A stretch of DNA of 21,273 bases from JASFYU01 sp045046905 (GTDB lineage: Bacteria > Bacteroidota > Bacteroidia > Flavobacteriales > Flavobacteriaceae): positions 1-21,273 of the forward strand of contig JASFYU010000140.1 of assembly GCA_045046905.1 (NCBI GenBank), given 5' to 3'. Every line of letters begins with the position of its first letter. Within the stretch, counting starts at the first letter, position 1. The translations under genes were made by a program, and so were the position numbers. Below the pieces are notes generated by a model. That model was not told the DNA's origin. It ran no database searches and saw only the letters and a program-made list of their open reading frames with translations. Below, piece after piece: positions 6,624 through 13,970 of the stretch.

Positions 6624-7118
6624 GTGAGCAAAGACCTAGAACATACGTTTGTTACCGAGCTTGAGAACAATCAAAATATTGTTCACAAGGTATGCACATT
6701 GTACACCAATGATAGGGATTCGCACAATGATCTGTTTCAAGAAATAACAATACAATTGTGGAAAGCGTACCCGAAGTTTAGGGGCGAATCCAAATTTAGC
6801 ACTTGGATGTACCGCGTAGCCTTGAACACCGCAATAACCTTATATAGGAAATCAAAAAGAAGCGTTCCTACCCAGGATTACGAATCGGTGATTTTTAAGA
6901 TAAAAGCCGACGAATATGATCCTAAGGAGGAGGAACAACTCAAGCTGATGTACAATGCTGTAAAACAGCTCGGCGACATCGAAAAAGCATTAGTTTTTTT
7001 GTATTTAGAAGACAAAAATTATCGCGATATATCGGAAACATTGGGTATTACCGAGGTGAATGCCCGAGTTAAGATGAACCGCATAAAAAATAAATTACGA
7101 ACCATATTGAATCCTTGA
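6624..7118 (+). CDS. ECF-type RNA polymerase sigma factor (sigma-70 family)
   Basis: This 164-residue protein has the two-domain ECF layout. Region 2 (about 18-80) has DLFQEITIQLWKAYPKFRGE and FSTWMYRVALNTAITLYRK, which bind the RNA polymerase clamp helices and the -10 DNA. Region 4 (about 106-162) has the helix-turn-helix ALVFLYLEDKNYRDISETLG and ARVKMNRIKNKLR, which read the -35. The start is GTG: the frame has a stop at 6603-6605 and no ATG between that stop and 6624, while the next in-frame Met (residue 62) would cut into region 2. Four bases after its stop begins a membrane protein that is almost surely co-transcribed, the classic place for an anti-sigma or sensor partner. The target regulon is unknown. 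Confidence 0.92.
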   Translation: MSKDLEHTFVTELENNQNIVHKVCTLYTNDRDSHNDLFQEITIQLWKAYPKFRGESKFSTWMYRVALNTAITLYRKSKRSVPTQDYESVIFKIKADEYDPKEEEQLKLMYNAVKQLGDIEKALVFLYLEDKNYRDISETLGITEVNARVKMNRIKNKLRTILNP

Positions 7119-7122
7119 GGAT

Positions 7123-7773
7123 ATGATAGACGGATTGGAGTTATTAAAAAAAGACTGGCAAAAGAAGGAAGAACATTTTCCTAAATTGACCTACGATGAA
7201 ATTCACAAGATGATCTGGAAGAAATCTTCCTCGATTGTAAAGTGGATATTAACGATTAGTATTTTAGAATTTTCACTACCCTTTCTTTTATATTTGATTC
7301 CATCATTTCGAGATAATTTGGAAATTTATGATAAGCTAGGTTCGCGCAATTTTAATATTGGATTAACTATTTTCTCTTATATAGTGGCCGTTTACTTTAT
7401 TTTCCAATTTTATAAACGATACAAGGAAATATCAGTTTTGGACGACACGAAAAATTTGATGCAAAAAATCATCAAGACCCGAAGAACTGTCAAGTATTAT
7501 GTGATATATTCATTATCCATGGTTTTAGTCATGGTATTAATGATGATTATTGGAATTTATCTAAACAATGATATTTTGTCAAGCTTTAGTGAACTTCAAG
7601 AAAGTGCAAAAGATATTTCTCCAGAAAAGCTAAAGATTGCCCTAATGATTGGTATTGGTCTTTTCGGGCTATTAATGACCTTACTCATAGGCGGTATTTA
7701 TTTTCTTTTATACGGCCTATTACTACGGCGCCTAAAGAGAAATCATCAAGAACTCGAACAGCTCGAGATCTGA
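7123..7773 (+). CDS. Four-helix membrane protein coupled to ECF sigma factor
   Basis: This 216-residue protein has a cytoplasmic-looking charged N-terminus (1-35, rich in Lys/Glu), four probable membrane helices (about 38-60, 78-98, 122-147, 171-200) and a basic, then acidic C-terminal tail (LRRLKRNHQELEQLEI). A GAGGAT sequence precedes the ATG and the gap to the sigma-factor stop is four bases, so translational coupling is likely. I see no zinc-binding anti-sigma motif (HxxxCxxC) and no known anti-sigma domain. I infer a regulatory partner that holds the sigma factor at the membrane through the N-terminal segment, but no direct evidence shows this. The 3' end faces the acyltransferase gene end-to-end with only 11 bases between them. 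Confidence 0.8.
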   Translation: MIDGLELLKKDWQKKEEHFPKLTYDEIHKMIWKKSSSIVKWILTISILEFSLPFLLYLIPSFRDNLEIYDKLGSRNFNIGLTIFSYIVAVYFIFQFYKRYKEISVLDDTKNLMQKIIKTRRTVKYYVIYSLSMVLVMVLMMIIGIYLNNDILSSFSELQESAKDISPEKLKIALMIGIGLFGLLMTLLIGGIYFLLYGLLLRRLKRNHQELEQLEI

Positions 7774-7784
7774 TTACCTATCTT

Positions 7785-8582
7785 TTAAAACTTACGTTTT
7801 TCATTTTCATCCTCATAGGCCAACAAATCCTTTTTTGATATGACTTTTAAAAATGAGGGGTGCTGCTCAATGGCATATTCTAGCTTTTCGATAATCGATT
7901 CGAAAGACTCATTCTCATAATCGATATCCAAAGGTTCTTTGATGACCAAGTGCTGCAAAATACCCTTTTTCTTGATTCGAAGACCTTTTTTATCAAATGA
8001 ACGTCGAAAGCCATCGATAACTACAGGAACCACAACAGGCCTATATTTTTTAATAATATGGGCCGTTCCCTTTCGCAAAGGCTTCCATGGGGTGGTAGTA
8101 CCTTGAGGAAAAGTAATGACCCAACCATCTGCCAATGCTTTTCCAATACTAGAGATATCACTCATCTTAACCTGTCGATTCACGTCTTGACCTTTAGAAC
8201 GCCAGGTACGCTCGATACTTATCGAACCCGCATAGGCGAAAATCTTGGTGAGTAGGCTTTTTTTCATGGTTTCTGCGGCTGCCACATAATATACGTTAAG
8301 CTTTGGCTGCCACAGATAACCTAGGTTTTTAATATTGTCTTCTCTACCGCTCAGACTCGCGTTGAACACATGAAACATCGCGACCACATCGGCAAAATAG
8401 GTTTGATGGTTGCTCACAAACAACACATTTTCACCAGGCAGCTTCCGAATAATATCTGACCCTTCAATTTCCAAGGTATTGAATCCCTTGTATCGTTGGT
8501 GCGTTAATAATCCTAACAGCCGAATAAGCCATTTTTTTAGGAATAATATATGACCAAAAGGATTTTCTTTAAATAGACTCAT
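7785..8582 (-). CDS. PlsC-like lysophospholipid acyltransferase
   Basis: This 265-residue protein of the 1-acylglycerol-3-phosphate acyltransferase superfamily probably acylates lysophosphatidate or another membrane lipid at the inner membrane. Block I is VSNHQTYFADVV (His59). Block II is around SISIERTW (120-127). Block III is WVITFPQGTTTPWK (154-167). Block IV is VVPVVIDGFRRSF (184-196). Two things are odd. The His and Asp of block I are five residues apart (HX5D) rather than the usual HX4D, and block III reads FPQGT instead of FPEGT. Since the rest is intact and the protein is full length, I take these as subfamily traits, not damage. Substrate is uncertain. It may be the phospholipid enzyme or an acyltransferase for flavobacterial amino lipids. 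Confidence 0.85.
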   Translation of the reverse strand: MSLFKENPFGHILFLKKWLIRLLGLLTHQRYKGFNTLEIEGSDIIRKLPGENVLFVSNHQTYFADVVAMFHVFNASLSGREDNIKNLGYLWQPKLNVYYVAAAETMKKSLLTKIFAYAGSISIERTWRSKGQDVNRQVKMSDISSIGKALADGWVITFPQGTTTPWKPLRKGTAHIIKKYRPVVVPVVIDGFRRSFDKKGLRIKKKGILQHLVIKEPLDIDYENESFESIIEKLEYAIEQHPSFLKVISKKDLLAYEDENEKRKF

Positions 8583-8675
8583 AGGACGCTAAAATACAAA
8601 ACCAACACTAATAAAAGCCAGTGAATACTGAAATGTTTATCAGTGAAACAATCTTTTCAAAAAAACATCAACTCC

Positions 8676-9317
8676 TTACAAAATCTGTCGTATAAGTTCC
8701 TTGATTTCGCTTAACATCATGGCCGTCGCACCCCATACCGTATAACCGTTTAATTTAAAGGCAGGCACATCGATATTCTCGGCATAGGAAGTAGTTAGTT
8801 TTTGTACAAAGATCTTTGAATCATCCATAAAATCGGTAAGAGAAACCTCAACCAAGGCCTCTACCTCAGACTCTTGAATAATAAAAGGATTTGATTTTTG
8901 ATACAGGCCTATAAAGGGCTGCACTTCAAAGTTGCTTGGAGGAATGTAAATTTCGGTCAAGGATTTTATGACATCTACCTTTTTAGGAGACACGCCCACC
9001 TCTTCATAGGTCTCTCTCAGGGCAGTGGCCTCAAGGTCCATATCTTCTTTCTCTGCCTTACCGCCCGGAAAAGCGATTTGATTTGAATGTACGCCTTTAT
9101 AGGTCTTTCGAAGGATAAGCAATAAATTGGTGCCTTGTTGATTATTAGGGTAAAAGAGTGCCATTACACCTGCTTTCCTAGGGTTTTCTCTTTTAATGTT
9201 ACGCTCTTTCATTAACTTTAGGCGCACATCCGTTGCCATTTTAAAATGTGAAACCTCGCCTGGTAAAGGCAGATTTTTTATTTTTGGAATCTGTAGAGAA
9301 AAATCGTCGAAATTCAT
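8676..9317 (-). CDS. NUDIX hydrolase, CoA pyrophosphatase type
   Basis: This enzyme probably hydrolyses CoA or acyl-CoA to phosphopantetheine and 3',5'-ADP. From the Met at 9317 it is 213 residues long. The hallmark of the CoA-type subfamily, HSNQIAFPGGK (77-87), leads into the Nudix box, whose core ATALRETYEEVG (97-108) provides the metal-binding glutamates. The IYIPPSNFEVQPFIG stretch (123-137) is also typical. The frame stays open 30 codons further upstream to 9407. I place the start at 9317 because the extra residues read like the antisense of the neighbour's signal peptide and because family members begin with a short N-terminus of this kind. With this start, its ATG shares two bases with the ATG of the divergent cyclophilin gene. 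Confidence 0.9.
   Translation of the reverse strand: MNFDDFSLQIPKIKNLPLPGEVSHFKMATDVRLKLMKERNIKRENPRKAGVMALFYPNNQQGTNLLLILRKTYKGVHSNQIAFPGGKAEKEDMDLEATALRETYEEVGVSPKKVDVIKSLTEIYIPPSNFEVQPFIGLYQKSNPFIIQESEVEALVEVSLTDFMDDSKIFVQKLTTSYAENIDVPAFKLNGYTVWGATAMMLSEIKELIRQIL
9279..9286 (+). promoter_or_regulatory. Candidate -7 box (TATTTTTG) for the cyclophilin gene
   Basis: This matches TAnnTTTG 30 bases upstream of the start at 9316. It lies inside the 5' end of the divergent Nudix gene, so it would be a promoter embedded in coding sequence. No clear TTG stands upstream at the right distance. Confidence 0.35.
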
Positions 9318-10032
9318 GCTGCTAAAAAGAATCGTTTTAATTACAATACTACCCTTATTTCTTTTACTTGCCTGCAGGGAAAATCCGAAAGCAAAGATAG
9401 CAATCAAAAAAAAAGAAACGGTCTACAAAGATACGCTACAGCTTGATACTGTTTTACCTACGACTGATAAAAAAGAAAAATTGAGACTTACCGAAGAAAA
9501 TGCCATAGACTACTTCTTTAAATATCAAAAAAACTTAAAAGAAAACAAGGTTAAACTTACGACCAGTCTTGGAAGCTTTACCGTTCAGCTATATGATAAT
9601 GTACCATACCACAAAGCAAATTTTATATTTCTTACCAAAAAAGGATATTTCGACAATACCCAATTTCACCGTATTGTAAAGAATTTTATTATTCAAGGAG
9701 GCAATTCAGACGATATGGATACCGCCCAGAAAAGAAAAGAAATTGGTCGTTATTTACTTCCTCCTGATACTAGAAAAGGGTATAAACACCATAGAGGCAC
9801 CTTGTCGATGCCGAGTAGTGAAATCAATAATCCGCATATGCTCGCATCGCCCTATGAGTTCTTTATCGTGGTGACCGACCCTGGCTCTTACCACCTCGAT
9901 GGAGAATATACGCCCTTTGGAAAAGTAATCGAAGGTATGCACATAGTTGATAAGATCAATAAGGTCAGTGTAGGAAAAGGAGATTGGCCTTCTCAGAATA
10001 TCTATATCGAAAAAGCAGAGATTATTAATTAG
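9316..10032 (+). CDS. Cyclophilin-type peptidyl-prolyl cis-trans isomerase, lipoprotein
   Basis: This enzyme catalyses proline isomerisation in proteins folding in the periplasm. From the ATG at 9316 it is 238 residues. It has a lipoprotein signal (MLLKRIVLITILPLFLLLAC, lipid anchor Cys20), a Lys-rich linker, then the cyclophilin domain from about 78. Visible family motifs are FHRIVKNFIIQGG (117-129, catalytic Arg119 and Gln127), HRGTLSMPSS (159-168), FFIVVTD (182-188) and a C-terminal YTPFGKVIEGMHIVDKI. An alternative start 40 codons upstream (9196) is rejected because it would bury the signal peptide and overlap the Nudix gene. The insert with SEINNPHMLASP (168-179) is longer than in minimal bacterial cyclophilins. 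The lipid anchor implies a membrane-tethered foldase. Confidence 0.93.
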   Translation: MLLKRIVLITILPLFLLLACRENPKAKIAIKKKETVYKDTLQLDTVLPTTDKKEKLRLTEENAIDYFFKYQKNLKENKVKLTTSLGSFTVQLYDNVPYHKANFIFLTKKGYFDNTQFHRIVKNFIIQGGNSDDMDTAQKRKEIGRYLLPPDTRKGYKHHRGTLSMPSSEINNPHMLASPYEFFIVVTDPGSYHLDGEYTPFGKVIEGMHIVDKINKVSVGKGDWPSQNIYIEKAEIIN

Positions 10033-10228
10033 TCCGTATTATTCTGTCAGACCGCTAGGCTGAACACAACTCATCGAGAATCACCTTAGCCCATTTTTAC
10101 GCCATTCGGAAAAGCTAATATTTTTGAATTCCCATATGTAATGCGTTTAGCATCTCTTTTTCTCATAAATATGACTCCTTTCAAAGACAAAAATGATTAA
10201 GAAAATACCGGCTACCACATATGCTTTT

Positions 10229-10840
10229 TCAATCGTATGAACGATAAATATTAGGCAAGACAATCTTAAATTTGACTGCCAACAAGCGAACTATGATAAT
10301 AATAAAAATGGCCGCTATATAGGCATATGCACTATCAAAAGGCAATTGCACCAATAAAAAATAGCTTGTACCACCCAAGATGCATGCCGTAGCATAGATT
10401 TCTTTCCTGAAAATTACCGGAATCTCATTGCAAAGAATATCTCTGATCACACCTCCAAAAGAAGCCGTAATTGTTCCTAAGGCGATGCACATAATGGGCG
10501 TAAGATTAGCACCGAGGCCTTTTTCTATTCCCACCATTGTAAATAAACCAACGCCAATGGTATCGAATAAAAAAAGTGTTCTCCGTAAATATTTTAGTTG
10601 CTTGACAAAAATAACCGCAAAAATAACCGAGATAAAAATTGTACCCATATAAATGGGTTCTTGCATCCAAAGTACGGGCATATTGCCAATTAACATGTCA
10701 CGTAAAGTTCCGCCCCCAACGGCGGTCACAAAAGCAACAATAAACACGCCGAAGACATCTAACTTCTTATCCATCGCCACCAGTACCCCAGAAATGGCAA
10801 AAGCAACGGTTCCTAAAATATCGATTGCAAAATAAAACAT
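10229..10840 (-). CDS. YadS/UPF0126 (TRIC-like) family inner-membrane protein
   Basis: This 203-residue membrane protein is built of two similar halves of about 90 residues. Each half ends in a glycine-rich kink followed by an RD motif: VGGGTLRDMLIGNMPVLW (41-58) and FGGVIRDILCNEIPVIF (128-144). Each half has three hydrophobic helices, with a seventh at the C-terminus (about 171-190). This is the layout of the UPF0126 domain, whose bacterial members have been linked to trimeric TRIC-type cation channels and, for one member, glycine uptake. Which applies here cannot be told. It is transcribed alone. The upstream spacer on its 5' side holds a decayed repeat copy. Confidence 0.88.
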   Translation of the reverse strand: MFYFAIDILGTVAFAISGVLVAMDKKLDVFGVFIVAFVTAVGGGTLRDMLIGNMPVLWMQEPIYMGTIFISVIFAVIFVKQLKYLRRTLFLFDTIGVGLFTMVGIEKGLGANLTPIMCIALGTITASFGGVIRDILCNEIPVIFRKEIYATACILGGTSYFLLVQLPFDSAYAYIAAIFIIIIVRLLAVKFKIVLPNIYRSYD

Positions 10841-11201
10841 AAATTGAACTATAAAATGTAAAAATAAAAAAAATCTTGAAACCGACTATTATTGAGGCTC
10901 CCTAGCACCCAATAGGCTCAAAGCAGTAAATAACAAGGAACTCCCCTTTTCATTCCGATAGTCATCAGAAAGGCATAGTACCGAGTCCTAAGAAAGAAAC
11001 CTGTCAGCCGGCATATGCATGTTAAACCCTTAATGAGATATTAAATTACAGAAAAACGAAGTGGTTTTGAAATAAATACCTAAATTGATAGTCCGCCCTT
11101 GGTTGCCCGCTACCTAAAGAATGAGCCCCAAGAACGACATTGATTTTTTATACTAAATTCAACTGGTTAGAGCACTATGCCCAACCCTAAAACTTCTGAA
11201 A
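10841..11201. other. 361-base intergenic region between divergent genes
   Basis: No gene is seen. It holds a decayed repeat copy (11000-11046) and a GATAGTCATC element near 10957 resembling the TATCG box of other copies. Promoters for the flanking divergent genes must lie here, but I could not identify a full TTG/TAnnTTTG pair. Confidence 0.55.
11000..11046 (-). repeat. Degenerate copy of the intergenic repeat
   Basis: GCCGGCATATGCATGTTAAA followed by CCCTTAATGAGATATTAAA lines up with the reverse complement of 13985-14022 (GCCGGCATAGGCAGGTTAAA, CCCTCAATGAGGGATTAAA) with about six substitutions. Several of these break the stems of both hairpins, which suggests an old copy no longer under constraint. 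Confidence 0.6.
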
Positions 11202-12227
11202 ATGAAAAGACTAATTACCGCTTTCATACTCATCGTATTCACCTCGGCCGTTACCTTGGCAAGCCCTAACTGTGAACCGTCTATAACCGAAAATGGCTTC
11301 TTAGGCATGTGGACCTTTGATATTGAAGGTGGCGGCGTAGGGTGGTTGCACGTTCATGAAAAACAAGGTTTTTTAGATGCTGAGCTTTTATGGATCGGGG
11401 GCAGCGTGCTTCCCATATCTAATATCTATATGCTCGATAAAGATAATCTTGTGATTACAAGAACGCATGAAAGGCTTATGGGTGAAAATAAAACGGGAAA
11501 AAAACGAAAACACCTTATCACCTTCACCTTGAGAATTAAAAAAGTAGGAGAACAACTCGTTGGCGTTATGACAGGGCCAAGGAGAGAAGGAATAGGGGAA
11601 TCCTCTTCAGCCTTTACGGGAAAGCGGCTACCTCCTATTCCGAAAAGGCCTAACTTATCAAAGGCGAAATACGGTAAGTCGATTCAACTTTTCAATGGAA
11701 AAAATTTAAACGGATGGCAGCTCATTGGCTCCGAAAAAGCCAACGGGTTCAAGGTCGTTGATGGGCAGTTGATCAACAATCCTATACAGCCTAAGGAAGG
11801 TGAGCACTTGCGTTACGGAAATCTAAGAACAGAACAAGAGTTCAAGGATTTTAATCTTAAACTTGAAGTTAATGTACCAAAAGGAGACAATAGCGGCATA
11901 TACCTCAGAGGGTTATACGAGATACAAGTAGTTGATTCATACGGAAAGGAATTAGATTCTCATAATATGGGAGCACTCTTTAGTAGGATTACACCCAGCA
12001 TTGCTGCAGAAAAACCGGCAGGTTCATGGCAGACCTTAGATATTACCCTGATTGACCGTCATGTGACCGTAATCTTTAATGGAATAAAAATCATTGATAA
12101 CCAAGCCGTATACGGACCAACAGGTGGGGCTATCAGCTCTGATGTCAGCGCTCCAGGGCCCATTTACTTACAGGGCGACCATGGTAATGTAGCATATAGA
12201 AATATTGTTTTAACCCCTATATTATAG
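11202..12227 (+). CDS. Secreted DUF1080 protein (3-keto-disaccharide hydrolase type)
   Basis: This 341-residue protein has a signal peptide (cleavage probably after TLA, residue 20). Residues 31-145 form an all-beta region (MWTFDIEGGGVGWLHVHEKQ) of unclear family that ends in FTGKRLPPIPKRPN. From about 158 to the end is the DUF1080 domain: QLFNGKNLNGWQLIG, FKDFNLKLEVNVPKGDNSGI, YLRGLYEIQVVDS, KPAGSWQTLDITLIDRHVTV, and PGPIYLQGDHGNVAYRNI. This domain has a concanavalin-like fold, and characterised members cleave 3-keto-glycosides. The next gene, 119 bases away on the same strand, encodes an exported Gfo/Idh/MocA oxidoreductase, the expected source of 3-keto sugars. No SusC/SusD genes or sulfatases lie in the window, so the natural substrate is open. 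Confidence 0.88.
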   Translation: MKRLITAFILIVFTSAVTLASPNCEPSITENGFLGMWTFDIEGGGVGWLHVHEKQGFLDAELLWIGGSVLPISNIYMLDKDNLVITRTHERLMGENKTGKKRKHLITFTLRIKKVGEQLVGVMTGPRREGIGESSSAFTGKRLPPIPKRPNLSKAKYGKSIQLFNGKNLNGWQLIGSEKANGFKVVDGQLINNPIQPKEGEHLRYGNLRTEQEFKDFNLKLEVNVPKGDNSGIYLRGLYEIQVVDSYGKELDSHNMGALFSRITPSIAAEKPAGSWQTLDITLIDRHVTVIFNGIKIIDNQAVYGPTGGAISSDVSAPGPIYLQGDHGNVAYRNIVLTPIL

Positions 12228-12346
12228 TTATATACGTATCACTTATAAACTTTCGGTTTTTATGCTCTTTCTTTTCACCTTTTTAAGGTTAAAGTTTAAA
12301 CCGTAGGTAACTAAAAATTCACCTATCTAAAGTTGAATTAGAAAAA

Positions 12347-13453
12347 ATGATAAAAAAATACTCGCTTGCCTTGTGTATGGTATTATTAACCCTACTACCC
12401 ATGTTCGCTCAGAAAAAGCCAATTAAATTGGCCGTTGCAGGGCTATCTCATGGCCATGTCGGATGGATCTTAAGTCGAGAAGCCAAAGGAGATGTTGAAC
12501 TGGTAGGTATTGTGGAGACCAATCGCGACCTTGCCAAACGCTTATCTGATCAATATGGTTTCTCGATGAAACTTGTATATACCACCATGGAAGAAATGAT
12601 TGCGGCCGTTCACCCTAAGGCGGTAGTAGCTTTCGGCAACATTTATGACCATTTGGCCGTTGTTGAGGCCTGCGCACCAAAGGGCATACATGTCATGGTA
12701 GAAAAACCCATGGCAGTGAGTTTTGAACATGCAAAAAAAATGGAGACCCTCGCCAAAAAGCATGCGATACACCTGCTCACGAATTACGAGACCTCTTGGT
12801 ACCCCACTAACCTCAGGGCCTATGAACTTCTTCATGAAGGGGCCATAGGTGATTTGCGTAAGGTCATTATTCGAGACGGTCATAAGGGCCCTAAAAAAAT
12901 TGGCGTTAGCAAGGAGTTTTTAGCGTGGCTTACGGATCCGGTTCTGAACGGTGGAGGAGCCATAACCGATTTTGGTTGTTATGGCACGAACTTAATGACC
13001 TGGTTACAGGGGGGTAAACGACCTAATTCGGTCACCGCGGTAACCCAACAATTACAAGCCGAAAACAACCCCAATGTCGATGATGATGCCACGATTATTT
13101 TAACGTATAATGGTTCCATGGCTATTCTTGAGCCATCTTGGAACTGGCCAATAGGGCGAAAAGATATGGAGGTCTATGGAGAAAAAGGCGTTATCTATGC
13201 TGACGACCGAAATCATTTACGAATTCGGATCTCTGAGGGCTATGACGGCTTTTCCGAAGAGGCTTTTGAACTCGAAGAACTGAAAACACCCTATGATGAC
13301 CCCTTTGCGCTCTTCGCGGCGGTAATAAACCAAGAAATAGTCTTGGGACCCTATGACCCCTATTCCTTAGAAAATAATATAATTTCAATGGAAATTCTCG
13401 ATGCTGCTGTAAAAAGTGCCAAAAGCGGTAGCACCATTCAACTTAAAAAATAA
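12347..13453 (+). CDS. Exported Gfo/Idh/MocA family oxidoreductase
   Basis: This 368-residue protein is probably an NAD(P)-dependent sugar dehydrogenase. It has an N-terminal signal peptide (MIKKYSLALCMVLLTLLPMF, then AQ) with no twin arginine. The Rossmann domain follows (IKLAVAGLSHGHVGW, 26-40), with EKP at 119-121 (Lys120 is the usual catalytic or substrate-binding lysine). The C-terminal domain has GGGAITDFGCYGTNLMTW (202-219), where Asp208 and Tyr212 stand in the DxxxH/Y catalytic position. VDDDATIILTYNGSMAILEP and NWPIGRKDMEVYGEKG follow. Tyr in place of His occurs also in glucose-fructose oxidoreductases. With the preceding DUF1080 gene it suggests oxidation of a glycoside to its 3-keto form. 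How the nucleotide cofactor is supplied outside the cytoplasm is unclear. Confidence 0.88.
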   Translation: MIKKYSLALCMVLLTLLPMFAQKKPIKLAVAGLSHGHVGWILSREAKGDVELVGIVETNRDLAKRLSDQYGFSMKLVYTTMEEMIAAVHPKAVVAFGNIYDHLAVVEACAPKGIHVMVEKPMAVSFEHAKKMETLAKKHAIHLLTNYETSWYPTNLRAYELLHEGAIGDLRKVIIRDGHKGPKKIGVSKEFLAWLTDPVLNGGGAITDFGCYGTNLMTWLQGGKRPNSVTAVTQQLQAENNPNVDDDATIILTYNGSMAILEPSWNWPIGRKDMEVYGEKGVIYADDRNHLRIRISEGYDGFSEEAFELEELKTPYDDPFALFAAVINQEIVLGPYDPYSLENNIISMEILDAAVKSAKSGSTIQLKK

Positions 13454-13499
13454 TTTAAGCCAAAAAACAACCCCTGACATATTCTGTCACACACGCATT

Positions 13500-13507
13500 T
13501 ACCTTTG
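13500..13507 (+). promoter_or_regulatory. Candidate -7 box (TACCTTTG) for the VOC gene
   Basis: This is an exact TAnnTTTG match 31 bases before the start at 13538, the usual distance in flavobacteria. The -33 element is not obvious. Confidence 0.45.
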
Positions 13508-13537
13508 TACCAAGTTTAACCTTAAAAACAAAAAACA

Positions 13538-13909
13538 ATGACAAATGCAATCAATTGGTTTGAAATTCCGGTCAAAAATTTTGAAAGGGCAAAGGCCTTT
13601 TATAACAGTATGCTAGAAACCGAAATTATGGATCATCATATGCCCAACGTAAAATATGGGGTATTTTCGTATGATGCTGACAATAACAAAGTAGGCGGCG
13701 CCATTATTGAAGCAGATGGGGCCAACCCATCAACCGAAGGTGTAACCGTATATTTAAACGGGGGTGATGACCTTAGCGCACCTTTATCAAGGGTAGAAAC
13801 GGCTGGTGGTAAAATTGTGATTCCAAAAACAGATATCGGCGAAAATGGATTTATGGCTCAGTTTATCGATACCGAGGGCAACAGAATAGCTTTGCATTCT
13901 TGGAACTAA
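13538..13909 (+). CDS. VOC family protein (glyoxalase/dioxygenase-like)
   Basis: This 123-residue single-module vicinal oxygen chelate protein begins INWFEIPVKNFERAKAFY (5-22), the typical first strand and helix. The first half holds YGVFSYDADNNKVGGAII. The second beta-alpha-beta-beta-beta unit follows with VTVYLNGGDDLS, VETAGGKIVIPKTDIG and FMAQFIDTEGNRIALHS. A glutamate in the first strand (Glu9) could be a metal ligand, but the full ligand set cannot be confirmed, so the reaction is unknown. It is likely cytoplasmic and monocistronic, with a repeat copy following at 13971. Confidence 0.88.
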   Translation: MTNAINWFEIPVKNFERAKAFYNSMLETEIMDHHMPNVKYGVFSYDADNNKVGGAIIEADGANPSTEGVTVYLNGGDDLSAPLSRVETAGGKIVIPKTDIGENGFMAQFIDTEGNRIALHSWN

Positions 13910-13970
13910 TGCTCTTTTTAAAATGACATAATACTTGGACAAAAAAACATGGGTAGTGGATTCTAGATGG

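Noticed and set aside
9196..9315. 40-codon N-terminal extension of the cyclophilin gene
   Set aside because: It would place the lipoprotein signal peptide internally and is antisense to the Nudix N-terminus.
9318..9407. 30-codon N-terminal extension of the Nudix gene
   Set aside because: It is the antisense of the cyclophilin signal peptide, and the family normally starts near the Met at 9317.
10428..10835. Plus-strand frames opposite the YadS-like gene
   Set aside because: Antisense shadows of a clear membrane-protein gene with intact family motifs.
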